DNA of 64,000 bases, from positions 434,001 through 498,000 of the forward strand of contig NC_013166.1 in assembly GCF_000024085.1 (NCBI RefSeq), read 5' to 3'. Position 1 is the stretch's first letter, and every line of letters starts with the position of its first letter. The position numbers were made by a program, and so were the translations under genes. Below are positions 52,906-60,766 of the stretch, piece after piece. The notes beneath the pieces are model-generated. The model saw nothing but the letters and a program-made list of their open reading frames with translations. It was not told the DNA's origin and did not search any database. The stretch is from Kangiella koreensis DSM 16069 (GTDB taxonomy: Bacteria > Pseudomonadota > Gammaproteobacteria > Enterobacterales > Kangiellaceae).

Positions 52906-53877
52906 ATGAAAGAGTTTGAACTGATAAAGGAGTATTTCAGTTTTAGCCAATCAAAATCTGACACAGTGGTCGAAGGGATTGGTGATGACTGTGCAGTACT
53001 TTCCGTTCCCGATAAACGTCAACTAGTCACTTCTGTCGATACGCTGGTTGATGGCGTGCATTTTTTTTCAGATAGTGATCCCGCCGATATTGCTTATAAG
53101 TCTTTAGCTGTTAACGTCAGTGACTTAGCGGCTATGGGGGCTAAGCCATTAGGCTTTACTTTGGCAATAGCTTTGCCGAAAGTCGATGAGGTTTGGCTTA
53201 AATCGTTCAGTAAAGGCTTGCAAGAAGCTAGTGCAGATTTCGAGATACCTTTGATTGGTGGCGATACGACACAAGGACCATTGACCATCACCGTTAATGT
53301 CCTTGGATCCGTTAAAGCGGACAAGGCGATGTTACGTAAGTCAGCCCAGTTGGATGATGATATCTGGGTTACCGGTTATGTGGGCGATGCTGCGGCGGCG
53401 CTCGGGTTGCATGGAAAAGCTCAAAGTAGCGATTTAAATGAAGCTGAAAGTTATCTCCTACAACGATTGCTGCGCCCAAATCCTCCTATAACTTTTGCCA
53501 CAAAGTTAGCTAAGCTGGCACATGCGGCAATTGATATTTCTGATGGCTTGCTGGCAGACCTGGGGCATATACTGGAACAGAGTCAGTGTTCGGCGAAAAT
53601 TAAAGTGGGATCACTGCCACTATCTGAGCAACTTATTCAATGCGTGGGTTTAGAGCAGGCGCGGGAGTTTGCTCTGAATGGTGGTGATGATTATGAATTA
53701 TGTTTCACCGCGAAACACAGCATGCGTAACAAGATTCTTAATTTAGCCGAAGACTTTCAAGTGAATGTGCACCGAATAGGTACTATTGTCGAACAGTCGG
53801 ATGAAGGTGTTTTTTTGATGCTTGATGGAAAACCTTATCAACCCAAACGAAAAGGTTGGCAGCACTTTTCAACCTAA
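52906..53877 (+). CDS. thiL: Thiamine-monophosphate kinase
   Basis: ThiL phosphorylates thiamine monophosphate to the active diphosphate. The 323-residue protein has GIGDDCAVL and the magnesium loop SVDTLVDGVHF, then LAAMGAKPLGFTL and DISDGLLADLGHI of the AIRS-like fold. It begins 24 bp after nusB. An in-frame-overlapping extension of pgpA into its 3' end is not needed. Confidence 0.97.
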   Translation: MKEFELIKEYFSFSQSKSDTVVEGIGDDCAVLSVPDKRQLVTSVDTLVDGVHFFSDSDPADIAYKSLAVNVSDLAAMGAKPLGFTLAIALPKVDEVWLKSFSKGLQEASADFEIPLIGGDTTQGPLTITVNVLGSVKADKAMLRKSAQLDDDIWVTGYVGDAAAALGLHGKAQSSDLNEAESYLLQRLLRPNPPITFATKLAKLAHAAIDISDGLLADLGHILEQSQCSAKIKVGSLPLSEQLIQCVGLEQAREFALNGGDDYELCFTAKHSMRNKILNLAEDFQVNVHRIGTIVEQSDEGVFLMLDGKPYQPKRKGWQHFST

Positions 53878-53908
53878 ACAACATTATCTTATAAAGCCTG
53901 AGTTAATT

Positions 53909-54382
53909 ATGTCATTAAGCCAAACCGTATTTAAAAATCCTATTCACTTGCTCGCCTTCGGTTTTGGCTCAGGTCTTCTTCCCAAAGCCCCCGGTACCTG
54001 GGGCACCCTGGTCGCCATTCCGATCTGGTACGCCTTATCTTTATTAAGTCTACCCTGGTATATCGCAGCGACAGTTCTTTTAAGTGTTGTGGGTATTGGT
54101 ATCTGTCATTACAGCGCCAAAAAACTCGGCGTACACGATCACCCCGGTATCGTCTGGGATGAATTTTGTGGCTACTTCGTCACCATGATCGCAGCACCCG
54201 CAGGCTGGATTTGGCCCATTATTGGCTTCATCCTGTTCCGCATCTTCGACATCATCAAACCCTGGCCAATCGAATGGCTCGACAAAAAAGTCCACGGTGG
54301 CTTTGGGATTATGATTGATGATTTGCTGGCCGGTGTTTTTGCGTGGCTAGTGTTGCAGGGAATAGTGTTAGTCGTTATTTAA
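53909..54382 (+). CDS. pgpA: Phosphatidylglycerophosphatase A
   Basis: PgpA removes the phosphate from phosphatidylglycerophosphate in the inner membrane. The 157-residue protein is counted from the ATG at 53909, because upstream codons to 53822 overlap thiL and do not look like the family. It has GSGLLPKAPGTWGTLVAIP, DHPGIVWDEFCGYFV (metal-site acidic residues) and MIDDLLAGVFAW. Two to three hydrophobic segments are predicted. It ends the nrdR-rib-nusB-thiL run; accessory DNA begins just after it. Confidence 0.95.
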   Translation: MSLSQTVFKNPIHLLAFGFGSGLLPKAPGTWGTLVAIPIWYALSLLSLPWYIAATVLLSVVGIGICHYSAKKLGVHDHPGIVWDEFCGYFVTMIAAPAGWIWPIIGFILFRIFDIIKPWPIEWLDKKVHGGFGIMIDDLLAGVFAWLVLQGIVLVVI

Positions 54383-54532
54383 TAGTGTGAACGCAAGTTG
54401 TACATAGATTTTAGAGCCTTCTGACTTAATCAATCCCATTTATAGAATAATCATTAAAAGTTTGAACTAAGCCGCTAACCTTGAGATTTATTTTAGATTA
54501 TAATTTCTTGCTTTATAAGAAGGGAGAATTAT

Positions 54533-55015
54533 ATGCAAAATAGAGAAAGGGTTACCTTAGGCATCCATAGTAATGTGGCAGGGAATGAGAATAGTTTTAC
54601 CTCCGGTCACGCGTGGATTACGGTGACTCGTGGTAGCCAGGTCACAGCTTATGGGCTGTGGCCTGATGAGCATCCAAGAACTGTAGATAACGGTGATAAA
54701 ACTGATATTCGAGTCGGTTTAGAAGGAACAAGATTTCCCAAAGCAAGTCGCTTCTATCAATTAACGTCTCTGCAAACTTTAAAATTAGATCAAGCCTTAA
54801 AAAGCAATGTTGCTTGGCGTTACACTAATACTTGTGCCTCTTGGGCAAGTGAGCTTATTGAAGAGATTGTAGGCGTAGACATTGATGCAGACGACTGGGC
54901 TGGTTTTGAAACGCCCAGGGAACTCGGTGAACATATTCTTGAGTTAGAAACTGCACGGCCAACCTCGAGAACGAATCCCACTCTATATCGACCCAAAAGG
55001 AGTAGTTTAAGATGA
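54533..55015 (+). CDS. Putative permuted papain-fold enzyme (possible antibacterial effector)
   Basis: I cannot assign this 160-residue protein to a named family with certainty. It has no signal peptide. GHAWITV (His26) is followed by AYGLWPDEHP and, later, NTCASWASELI (Cys101). Histidine-before-cysteine order with an NxCxxW-type nucleophile helix is what circularly permuted NlpC/P60-like (papain-fold) amidases and acyltransferases show. Similar GHAW...YGxWP segments occur in toxin tips and type VI-type effectors, to my recollection. The ATG follows AAGGGAGAA. Its stop overlaps the next gene, which encodes an exported protein, as in effector/immunity pairs. No secretion genes are nearby. Confidence 0.6.
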   Translation: MQNRERVTLGIHSNVAGNENSFTSGHAWITVTRGSQVTAYGLWPDEHPRTVDNGDKTDIRVGLEGTRFPKASRFYQLTSLQTLKLDQALKSNVAWRYTNTCASWASELIEEIVGVDIDADDWAGFETPRELGEHILELETARPTSRTNPTLYRPKRSSLR

Positions 55016-55389
55016 AAAAATTTGTGGTATTAATTTGTATTTTGGCTTGGGGTTGTAGTATGGAGGTGAAAGGAATGGTTTATACGGTAAGTGACGTTAA
55101 TAATGTTAAGTATGAAATAAGTCAAAGCCAATTAGAACTTCAGTATCAAACACCGCTTGAAACTTTATATTACTCACCTGGAATCAATTATAGATTATCA
55201 GCCGATGGAAAATTGGAGTTGCAGATTGTCAGGTGTGGGATAAAAGAAAAGTGTGAGGTAGCAGCAAAAGCTCAACAAGGCGAAATGAATAGGGTTGTGA
55301 TTGAGCTGCCAAAAACAGTAAAGCTCGAAAAGATTTATTTAACAGACGGAGAGAAAGAAGTTTCGCTTTCTGAGCTGAGTGGCAAATAA
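55012..55389 (+). CDS. Small exported protein, possible immunity partner
   Basis: This 125-residue protein has a signal peptide (MKKFVVLICILAWGCS). Cys15 could be lipidated, although AWGC is not a standard lipobox. The mature part is beta-rich, with two further cysteines (IVRCGIKEKCEV) that may form a disulphide. The start overlaps the preceding gene by 4 bp (ATGA), so expression is coupled. Periplasmic location beside a putative cell-wall or lipid hydrolase fits an immunity protein. That role is inferred from arrangement alone; the family is unknown. Confidence 0.6.
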   Translation: MKKFVVLICILAWGCSMEVKGMVYTVSDVNNVKYEISQSQLELQYQTPLETLYYSPGINYRLSADGKLELQIVRCGIKEKCEVAAKAQQGEMNRVVIELPKTVKLEKIYLTDGEKEVSLSELSGK

Positions 55390-55416
55390 ATATGACTGAT
55401 AGCGTCCTTTATATTA

Positions 55417-55454
55417 ACTGTTGGGTTAGGCCGGGAGGTGGCTAACCCAACAGT
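55417..55454. repeat. Strong hairpin without U-tract
   Basis: ACTGTTGGGTTAG at 55417-55429 pairs perfectly with CTAACCCAACAGT at 55442-55454 around a GC-rich 12-nt loop. The plus-strand continuation is AAAAAAT, so it is not a standard terminator for either strand. It lies between the two-gene unit and the dxs remnant. Confidence 0.7.
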
Positions 55455-55479
55455 AAAAAATCCGTGAGTACCAATCAAG

Positions 55480-55680
55480 CTACAAGCTTTTAATAATATC
55501 GTCTTCAGTTAACCCAATTCTTTTCAGCAATTCTTTAGTGCCGCCATGTCCAATAGTCCTATCGAGAGTTTTTATGTTTTTGACAGTGATGTGAACCTTG
55601 TTGTTGAGCAGGAAGTTGTTGATGGCTGAGCCTGCGCTGTTTATGGTGGCGTCAATGTGTTCTGCGGCTACCATATCGGT
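55480..55680 (-). pseudogene. Decayed copy of the dxs 3' end with an internal deletion
   Basis: The minus strand encodes 64 residues that match the last part of Dxs: SAGSAINNFLLNNKV and HGGTKELLKRIGLT align with [15 protein letters not shown] and [14 protein letters not shown]. Its first residues, MVAAEHIDATI, match Dxs [11 protein letters not shown], about 33 residues further upstream. The intervening Dxs segment is missing. Identity over the aligned tail is about half, so the copy is old or came from another strain. No start region or catalytic domain exists, and a stop codon lies 8 codons upstream of the ATG. It has the same orientation as intact dxs, 2 kb away. Confidence 0.8.
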
Positions 55681-56074
55681 GTTGATGGCTGGGTAAACTC
55701 AAGATCTACTTCGAGTCATTCCTGACTATAGTCAACGAAGGGGTATTGCAAGGCACTTGTGACATATTTAAGTATGGTCGAGCAGGAAAGCTAAGCGCCA
55801 AATTGAAGGAGCTGGCTCTGTGGGTGTTGGTTTCTTGACTTTTTTCTTTGCTTGCCTTTTTACTAACTGTTGTAGGAATTCTTGTTAACCAATTGAAATT
55901 ATAGGTGTTAATGGGTTGTTTTAAACAATACGTTTATTTCTTAGGGAGGAGACTGGACTGATTTTTATGTAAATTCTACATTTGTAGTACTTAATGCATA
56001 TATGAATTAAAGCATTTTTGTGTTACTTATATGGGTACTTCGATTGTGAAGCAGTTAACAAGAAGGGGAATATT
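55681..56074. other. Degenerate spacer with an orphan open stretch
   Basis: No intact gene is visible. On the plus strand 55686-55835 is open for 50 codons without ATG and ends at TGA 55836. The peptide (LGKLKIYFESFLTIVNEG at the start, then KYGRAGKLSAKLKEL) looks protein-like but I do not recognise it, and it may be the tail of a lost gene. The rest, up to the ribosome-binding site AAGGGG at 56064, is AT-rich. Confidence 0.4.
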
Positions 56075-56509
56075 ATGGATAGAGGAAAAATAATAAGTAT
56101 TATCATCCTGATTTCATTAGGGTTTTCAGTTAATCAAAATGCAAATGCTAATGAACAGTTGATGTTTAGTGCTGACCAAATACAGATTAAACAGCTTAAT
56201 TACGATCAGCAAGGAGTTCTGAAGCTTTCTGGTCCGAATCAAACAAGTCAGTCTTATGAAGTTTATCAAGGGCAATCGTTAATTCCTATTTATGAGTTGA
56301 ATCTCAAAGAAGATGGCTTATACGAGTATGAGCTTATACTTTTCACTCAAAAAGGTGAGGAGACAGTTACTGACCCAAGAAGCGGCAGAGTTAACGCAAA
56401 ACGTAATTTGGGCACTTCTGAGAAAGTTTATGGATCTTTTTCAATAGTGAATGGGCGATTCGTAGAAGAGAAATCTGAAAGCGAAGACAATATTAATAGT
56501 TTCAAGTAG
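56075..56509 (+). CDS. Small secreted protein of unknown function
   Basis: The protein has 144 residues from the ATG at 56075, 5 nt after AAGGGGAA; an ATG-less extension back to 56018 is rejected because it hides the signal peptide. Residues 1-26 (RGKIISIIILISLGFS ... ANA) form a cleavable signal. The mature protein is beta-rich and ends with YGSFSIVNGRFVEE and an acidic tail. I do not recognise a named family. It is followed after 10 bp by a second secreted-protein gene, so the two probably act together outside the cytoplasm. Confidence 0.7.
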   Translation: MDRGKIISIIILISLGFSVNQNANANEQLMFSADQIQIKQLNYDQQGVLKLSGPNQTSQSYEVYQGQSLIPIYELNLKEDGLYEYELILFTQKGEETVTDPRSGRVNAKRNLGTSEKVYGSFSIVNGRFVEEKSESEDNINSFK

Positions 56510-56519
56510 GAGCAGGGAT

Positions 56520-57440
56520 ATGTTTAATAATAAATGTGTAATTGGTTTAGCTGTCTTTACAGCTGTTGTGGGTATGGATGCTAAAGCAGATGTTGTACAT
56601 GCAGATGATGTAATCGTACAAGGGAGTCATTGTGTTGGCATAGACTGTATTAATGGCGAAAACTTTGGTTTCGATACTGTCAGATTGAAAGAGAATAACT
56701 TGAGAATCCACTTTGATGACACAAGTAGTACTGGTTCTTTCCCACTTACTGACTGGAGAATCCTTATTAATGATACAGGCAGTGGAGAATCAAGCCATTT
56801 TTCCATCGAGGATTCTACTGCTGTTACAGTTCCTTTTAGAATTGAAGCCACGGCACCGTCGAACTCATTAGTAGTTGATGCAACAGGTCGGATCGGTATC
56901 AAAACAAATGCTCCTGCGACTGAAATACACTCAGTAGATAGCGACACACCTACAGTAAGATTAGAGCAGGATAATTCTGGTGGCTGGACTCCTCAGACTT
57001 GGGATATTGCGGGCAATGAAGCCAACTTTTTTATTCGTGATGTTACCAATGGAAGTACATTACCTTTTAGAATTAAGCCAGGAGCTGCCGCCAATTCACT
57101 TTATCTGAATGGAGATTCAGTAGGTATTGGTACAAGCACACCAGATAGTTCAGCCGCGTTAGATATTCGCTCGTCAGCCAATAATAATCGCTCGATCCTT
57201 GCGGACCAAGAGTTTGCGATTATTAGAGATTCAGCAGGAGGATTGATGAGAGTTAAAAATAGCACGTCTGGGCAAACTTGGAGGATTACAATGCTAGGGG
57301 ATGACAGTCTTGCGATTAAAGATCAGACAACTGGTGCAGCCAATAAAGCTCAAATTATTTTACAGCCAGGTGGAAAAATCATTATTGAAGGTGATGTTGA
57401 TATTCAAGGTGCATTAACTTGTAATGGTGGTAATTGTTAA
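56520..57440 (+). CDS. Secreted repeat protein resembling tail-fibre/adhesin stalks
   Basis: The 306-residue protein has a signal peptide of about 23 residues ending DAKA. Two diverged repeats of roughly 85 residues follow, each with VPFRI or LPFRI, then NSL, then a GIGT/GIKTxxP turn (GRIGIKTNAP and SVGIGTSTP). Such GIGTxxP turns and beta-strand repeats are common in trimeric fibres of phage tails and bacterial surface proteins. The C-terminus reads GALTCNGGNC, with two cysteines. There is no membrane anchor and no peptidase-like autochaperone domain. A secreted or surface-fibre role is inferred. A strong terminator follows 10 bp after the stop. Confidence 0.72.
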   Translation: MFNNKCVIGLAVFTAVVGMDAKADVVHADDVIVQGSHCVGIDCINGENFGFDTVRLKENNLRIHFDDTSSTGSFPLTDWRILINDTGSGESSHFSIEDSTAVTVPFRIEATAPSNSLVVDATGRIGIKTNAPATEIHSVDSDTPTVRLEQDNSGGWTPQTWDIAGNEANFFIRDVTNGSTLPFRIKPGAAANSLYLNGDSVGIGTSTPDSSAALDIRSSANNNRSILADQEFAIIRDSAGGLMRVKNSTSGQTWRITMLGDDSLAIKDQTTGAANKAQIILQPGGKIIIEGDVDIQGALTCNGGNC

Positions 57441-57450
57441 AGTAATGCTA

Positions 57451-57491
57451 ACGTACAAAAAAACCAGCAACTAGCTGGTTTTTTTGTACGT
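57451..57491. terminator. Bidirectional terminator between the repeat protein gene and dxs
   Basis: An 18-bp perfect stem, ACGTACAAAAAAACCAGC with its complement, surrounds loop AACTA and gives T-runs on both strands. It ends both convergent genes. Confidence 0.93.
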
Positions 57492-57522
57492 GAACTATCA
57501 TCTTGAAATAAGTCTTGGAGTA

Positions 57523-59382
57523 TCAACCTTCTTTAGGAGGGGCAGGGCTGAGCTCTGTAATAGATTGAACTGTCAGGTGTATTCTTTGTAACAATTCTCT
57601 GGTGTCGCCATGTTCAACGAACCTGTCGGGAATTCCTAAGTTTTTAACTTCGATTTGAATATTATTATTCAACAGAAATTCATTAATGGCTGAGCCTGCA
57701 CCGCCCATGGTGGCGTTTTCTTCGATGGTGATGAATTGCTCGTGGGTTTCAGCTAGCTGTCTAATTAACTCTTTGTCTAACGGTTTTACGAAGCGCATAT
57801 CGGCAACTGTGGCGTGGATCTTTTCTGCCGCTTCCATGGCGATCTTAACCATTGAGCCAAAGGCCAGGATGGCGACTTTCTCGCCGCGACGTTTGATGCT
57901 GCCTTTACCCATCGGGAATGGGGTGAGGGTTTGCTCAGGTTCTATGCCATTGCCCATGCCTCGCGGATAACGCACTGCTGCCGGGCCTTCATACAGATAA
58001 CCGGTGTATAAGCACTGGCGACATTCATTTTCGTCGCTTGGTGCCATTATGACCATATTCGGAATGCAGCGCAGATAACTCAGGTCAAAGGCGCCGTTAT
58101 GTGTGGCACCATCGCCACCAACTAATCCGCCACGATCAATCGCAAACAGCACATCAAGATTTTGCAGCGCGACATCGTGGATCAGTTGATCGTAGCCGCG
58201 TTGCAGGAAGGTTGAGTAAATGGCACAGACTGGTTTGAGACCTTCGCAGGCCAGGCCAGCAGACACGGTTACTGCGTGTTGTTCCGCAATACCCACATCA
58301 TAATAGCGCTCAGGAAATTCGCGCGAAAAGCGAATCATATCAGAGCCTTCACGCATGGCAGGGGTAATGCCTACAACGCGCTCATCTTTGGCGGCGATAT
58401 CACAAAGGAAGTCACCGAAGATGTTGGAATAGGTTTTGGGCTTTTTACCTTTCGGTAGGCTGCTATCTTTAGGATCAAAAATCGGCACGCCATGATAGGC
58501 AATGGGATCATTTTCCGCTGGCTCGTAGCCTTTGCCTTTGCGCGTGACGACGTGCAGAAACTGAGGGCCTTGCAGCTCTTTAATATTATTGAGGGTATTT
58601 AATAACGTTGGCAGGTCATGGCCATCAATTGGGCCATTGTAATTAAAACCTAATTCTTCAAATAGAGTCCCAGGCAAGACCATGCCTTTCATGTGCTCTT
58701 CGGCACGACTGACGAAATCTGAAAGTGGCTTGATATTATGTAATGCTTTTTTGCCTGTTTCACGAACCCGCTGATAAAAACGGCCGGCCAATAACTTGGC
58801 GAGGTATTTATTCATGCCGCCGACATTCTCTGAAATCGACATTTCATTATCGTTCAGAATAACCAGCACATTAGCATCCGTATCCGCTGCATGATTCATG
58901 GCTTCGAAAGCCATGCCGCCAGTTAAAGCACCGTCACCAATTACTGCTACACAATGGCGGTCCTCGCCTTTTTGCTTGGCTGCCAGCGCCATACCCAAAG
59001 CTGCGCTGATTGAGGTGCTAGAATGACCTACGGCAAATGTATCGTATTCAGACTCGGTGCGTACCGGAAAAGGGTGCAGACCATCAGTTTGACGAATGGT
59101 CTGTAACTGATCTCGGCGACCGGTCAGAACCTTGTGAGGATAGGCCTGATGGCCTACGTCCCATACAATGCGATCATCCGGCGTATTGAACATATAGTGC
59201 AAGGCAACAGTAAGCTCTACTGTACCTAAGCCAGCAGCAAAGTGGCCACCACATTGACTGATAGTGTCTATGAGGTACTGACGCAGTTCGTCGGCAACTT
59301 CAGCCAGTTGCGACTTTTCCAACTGCCTGAGGTCGAAAGGCGAGTCAATGTGCATTAATAAAGGGTATTTTTCAGAGCTCAT
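57523..59382 (-). CDS. dxs: 1-deoxy-D-xylulose-5-phosphate synthase
   Basis: Dxs condenses pyruvate and glyceraldehyde 3-phosphate with thiamine diphosphate, the first step of the MEP isoprenoid pathway. The 619-residue length is standard. It shows [16 protein letters not shown], the ThDP motif [17 protein letters not shown] ... [12 protein letters not shown] and the transketolase-like central part ([11 protein letters not shown]). It is the third gene of xseB-ispA-dxs, 15 bp after ispA. Its 3' part contains the direct repeat GTGGCGT at 57710-57716 and 57809-57815. Its cofactor ThDP is finished by ThiL, encoded nearby at 52906. Confidence 0.98.
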   Translation of the reverse strand: MSSEKYPLLMHIDSPFDLRQLEKSQLAEVADELRQYLIDTISQCGGHFAAGLGTVELTVALHYMFNTPDDRIVWDVGHQAYPHKVLTGRRDQLQTIRQTDGLHPFPVRTESEYDTFAVGHSSTSISAALGMALAAKQKGEDRHCVAVIGDGALTGGMAFEAMNHAADTDANVLVILNDNEMSISENVGGMNKYLAKLLAGRFYQRVRETGKKALHNIKPLSDFVSRAEEHMKGMVLPGTLFEELGFNYNGPIDGHDLPTLLNTLNNIKELQGPQFLHVVTRKGKGYEPAENDPIAYHGVPIFDPKDSSLPKGKKPKTYSNIFGDFLCDIAAKDERVVGITPAMREGSDMIRFSREFPERYYDVGIAEQHAVTVSAGLACEGLKPVCAIYSTFLQRGYDQLIHDVALQNLDVLFAIDRGGLVGGDGATHNGAFDLSYLRCIPNMVIMAPSDENECRQCLYTGYLYEGPAAVRYPRGMGNGIEPEQTLTPFPMGKGSIKRRGEKVAILAFGSMVKIAMEAAEKIHATVADMRFVKPLDKELIRQLAETHEQFITIEENATMGGAGSAINEFLLNNNIQIEVKNLGIPDRFVEHGDTRELLQRIHLTVQSITELSPAPPKEG

Positions 59383-59397
59383 AGGGTTTTGCGGTAA

Positions 59398-60288
59398 TTA
59401 AGCATTACGATAGACTATATAGTTCGCCAACTCGGCGAGGGAGTCGGTATTGTACGGCAACTTAGCCAGTGCTTGTAGGGATAAATCCAATAAATGCTCT
59501 AATTTCTGCTTAGAGCCGTCAAGGCCGAGCAGGGCAGGGTAGGTGTTCTTGTCCTTGGCCAGATCAGAGCCTTGCGGCTTGCCGAGGGTGGTGGTGTCGG
59601 ACTCAATATCCAGAATGTCGTCTTTAACCTGAAAGGCCAGTCCAATGGCGTCGGCATATCGTTCTAGTGCATCTTGCTCCAGCTGGTTGAGCTTACCGGC
59701 ACATAAAGCGCCCAAAAGCACACTGGCTTTGATCAAAGCACCAGTTTTCATACGGTGCATTTGCTCAAGTGTTGCCAAGTCTATTATTTTCGAAGTCGAT
59801 TCCAGGTCAATGGCTTGACCGCCGCCCATACCAAGCGACCCACTGGCTTGAGCCAGTAATTGAATCATTTGTAGTTGCTGCGGCTGGGCTTTGGCCGAAA
59901 ATGGATGACTGGCTAGCTCTTCAAAGGCCTGAGTATGCAAAGCATCACCGGCCAGAATAGCGGTTGCTTCGCCGAATTGAATATGACAGGTTGGTTTACC
60001 GCGGCGTAAATCATCGTCATCCATAGCTGGCAAATCGTCATGCACCAATGAATAGCAATGAATCAATTCAACTGCTAGAGCTGGGCTGTCTAAATCGATA
60101 AGTTCAGCGCCTAGAGCCTGCCCGGTCATATACACCAGTGTTGGACGAATACGTTTGCCACCGTTAAGAGCACCATAGCGCATGGCCTGGTGTAAACTTT
60201 GTGGATTGGTGTCATCACTGGGTAAACGCGTGTTTAATATCTTAAAAACCCGGTCTTGCCAGTGTTCAAGTTGTTGGTGAGTAGTCAT
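59398..60288 (-). CDS. ispA: Farnesyl diphosphate synthase (polyprenyl synthetase)
   Basis: IspA condenses isopentenyl and dimethylallyl diphosphate to geranyl and farnesyl diphosphate. The 296-residue protein has the first aspartate-rich motif DDLPAMDDDDLRRGKP and the second DDILD, plus GGKRIRP near the N-terminus. It lies 12 bp downstream of xseB and directly upstream of dxs, so precursor supply and chain elongation share one operon. Confidence 0.97.
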   Translation of the reverse strand: MTTHQQLEHWQDRVFKILNTRLPSDDTNPQSLHQAMRYGALNGGKRIRPTLVYMTGQALGAELIDLDSPALAVELIHCYSLVHDDLPAMDDDDLRRGKPTCHIQFGEATAILAGDALHTQAFEELASHPFSAKAQPQQLQMIQLLAQASGSLGMGGGQAIDLESTSKIIDLATLEQMHRMKTGALIKASVLLGALCAGKLNQLEQDALERYADAIGLAFQVKDDILDIESDTTTLGKPQGSDLAKDKNTYPALLGLDGSKQKLEHLLDLSLQALAKLPYNTDSLAELANYIVYRNA

Positions 60289-60300
60289 TGAGAATTGAGC

Positions 60301-60546
60301 TTATTCGTCGTCAACTTCGAAAGCTTGTTCCTGATTGTCCATCAGAATGGTTACTTTTTGTTCCGCTTCAGCCAGTAACTTTTGGCACTGACGAGACAAT
60401 TTAACACCTTTCTCAAATACTTTGAGGGCATCGTCAAGGGGCAGTTCGCCCCCTTCAAGTTGCTCAACAATAGACTCCAGCTCTTGTAACTGGTTCTCGA
60501 AATTAGCGCTGGTCGTTTTTTTTGCTGGTGCATTCTTTGCAGGCAT
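60301..60546 (-). CDS. xseB: Exodeoxyribonuclease VII small subunit
   Basis: XseB binds several-fold to XseA to form exonuclease VII. The 81-residue helical protein has the family core QLEGGELPLDDALKVFEKGV, preceded by a Lys/Ala-rich N-terminus, and ends in an acidic tail. xseA is not in the window. The gene heads the xseB-ispA-dxs operon and diverges from glnS across a 220-bp gap. Confidence 0.95.
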   Translation of the reverse strand: MPAKNAPAKKTTSANFENQLQELESIVEQLEGGELPLDDALKVFEKGVKLSRQCQKLLAEAEQKVTILMDNQEQAFEVDDE

Positions 60547-60766
60547 AAGTATAGATCAAGGTTGGGTGAAATAATTGGTTGTATTGTCCTATATTGGTAC
60601 TGAAAAGAAAAGCGCCAGCCTCACAGCTTGTCGAGTTGAGGTTTTGAGTGAAAAAGTTGTGCTTGGCGCGGTTCAAGTGTCGCATTAGCTTGTAAATATC
60701 GCTAAAATCCCCACCTATCCTAGACATTTATTTAATTTGCGCACTTTAGCGCCTAATGGCAGATTC

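Noticed and set aside
53822..53908. N-terminal extension of pgpA into thiL
   Set aside because: The added residues are not family-like and overlap the thiL 3' end by more than 50 bp.
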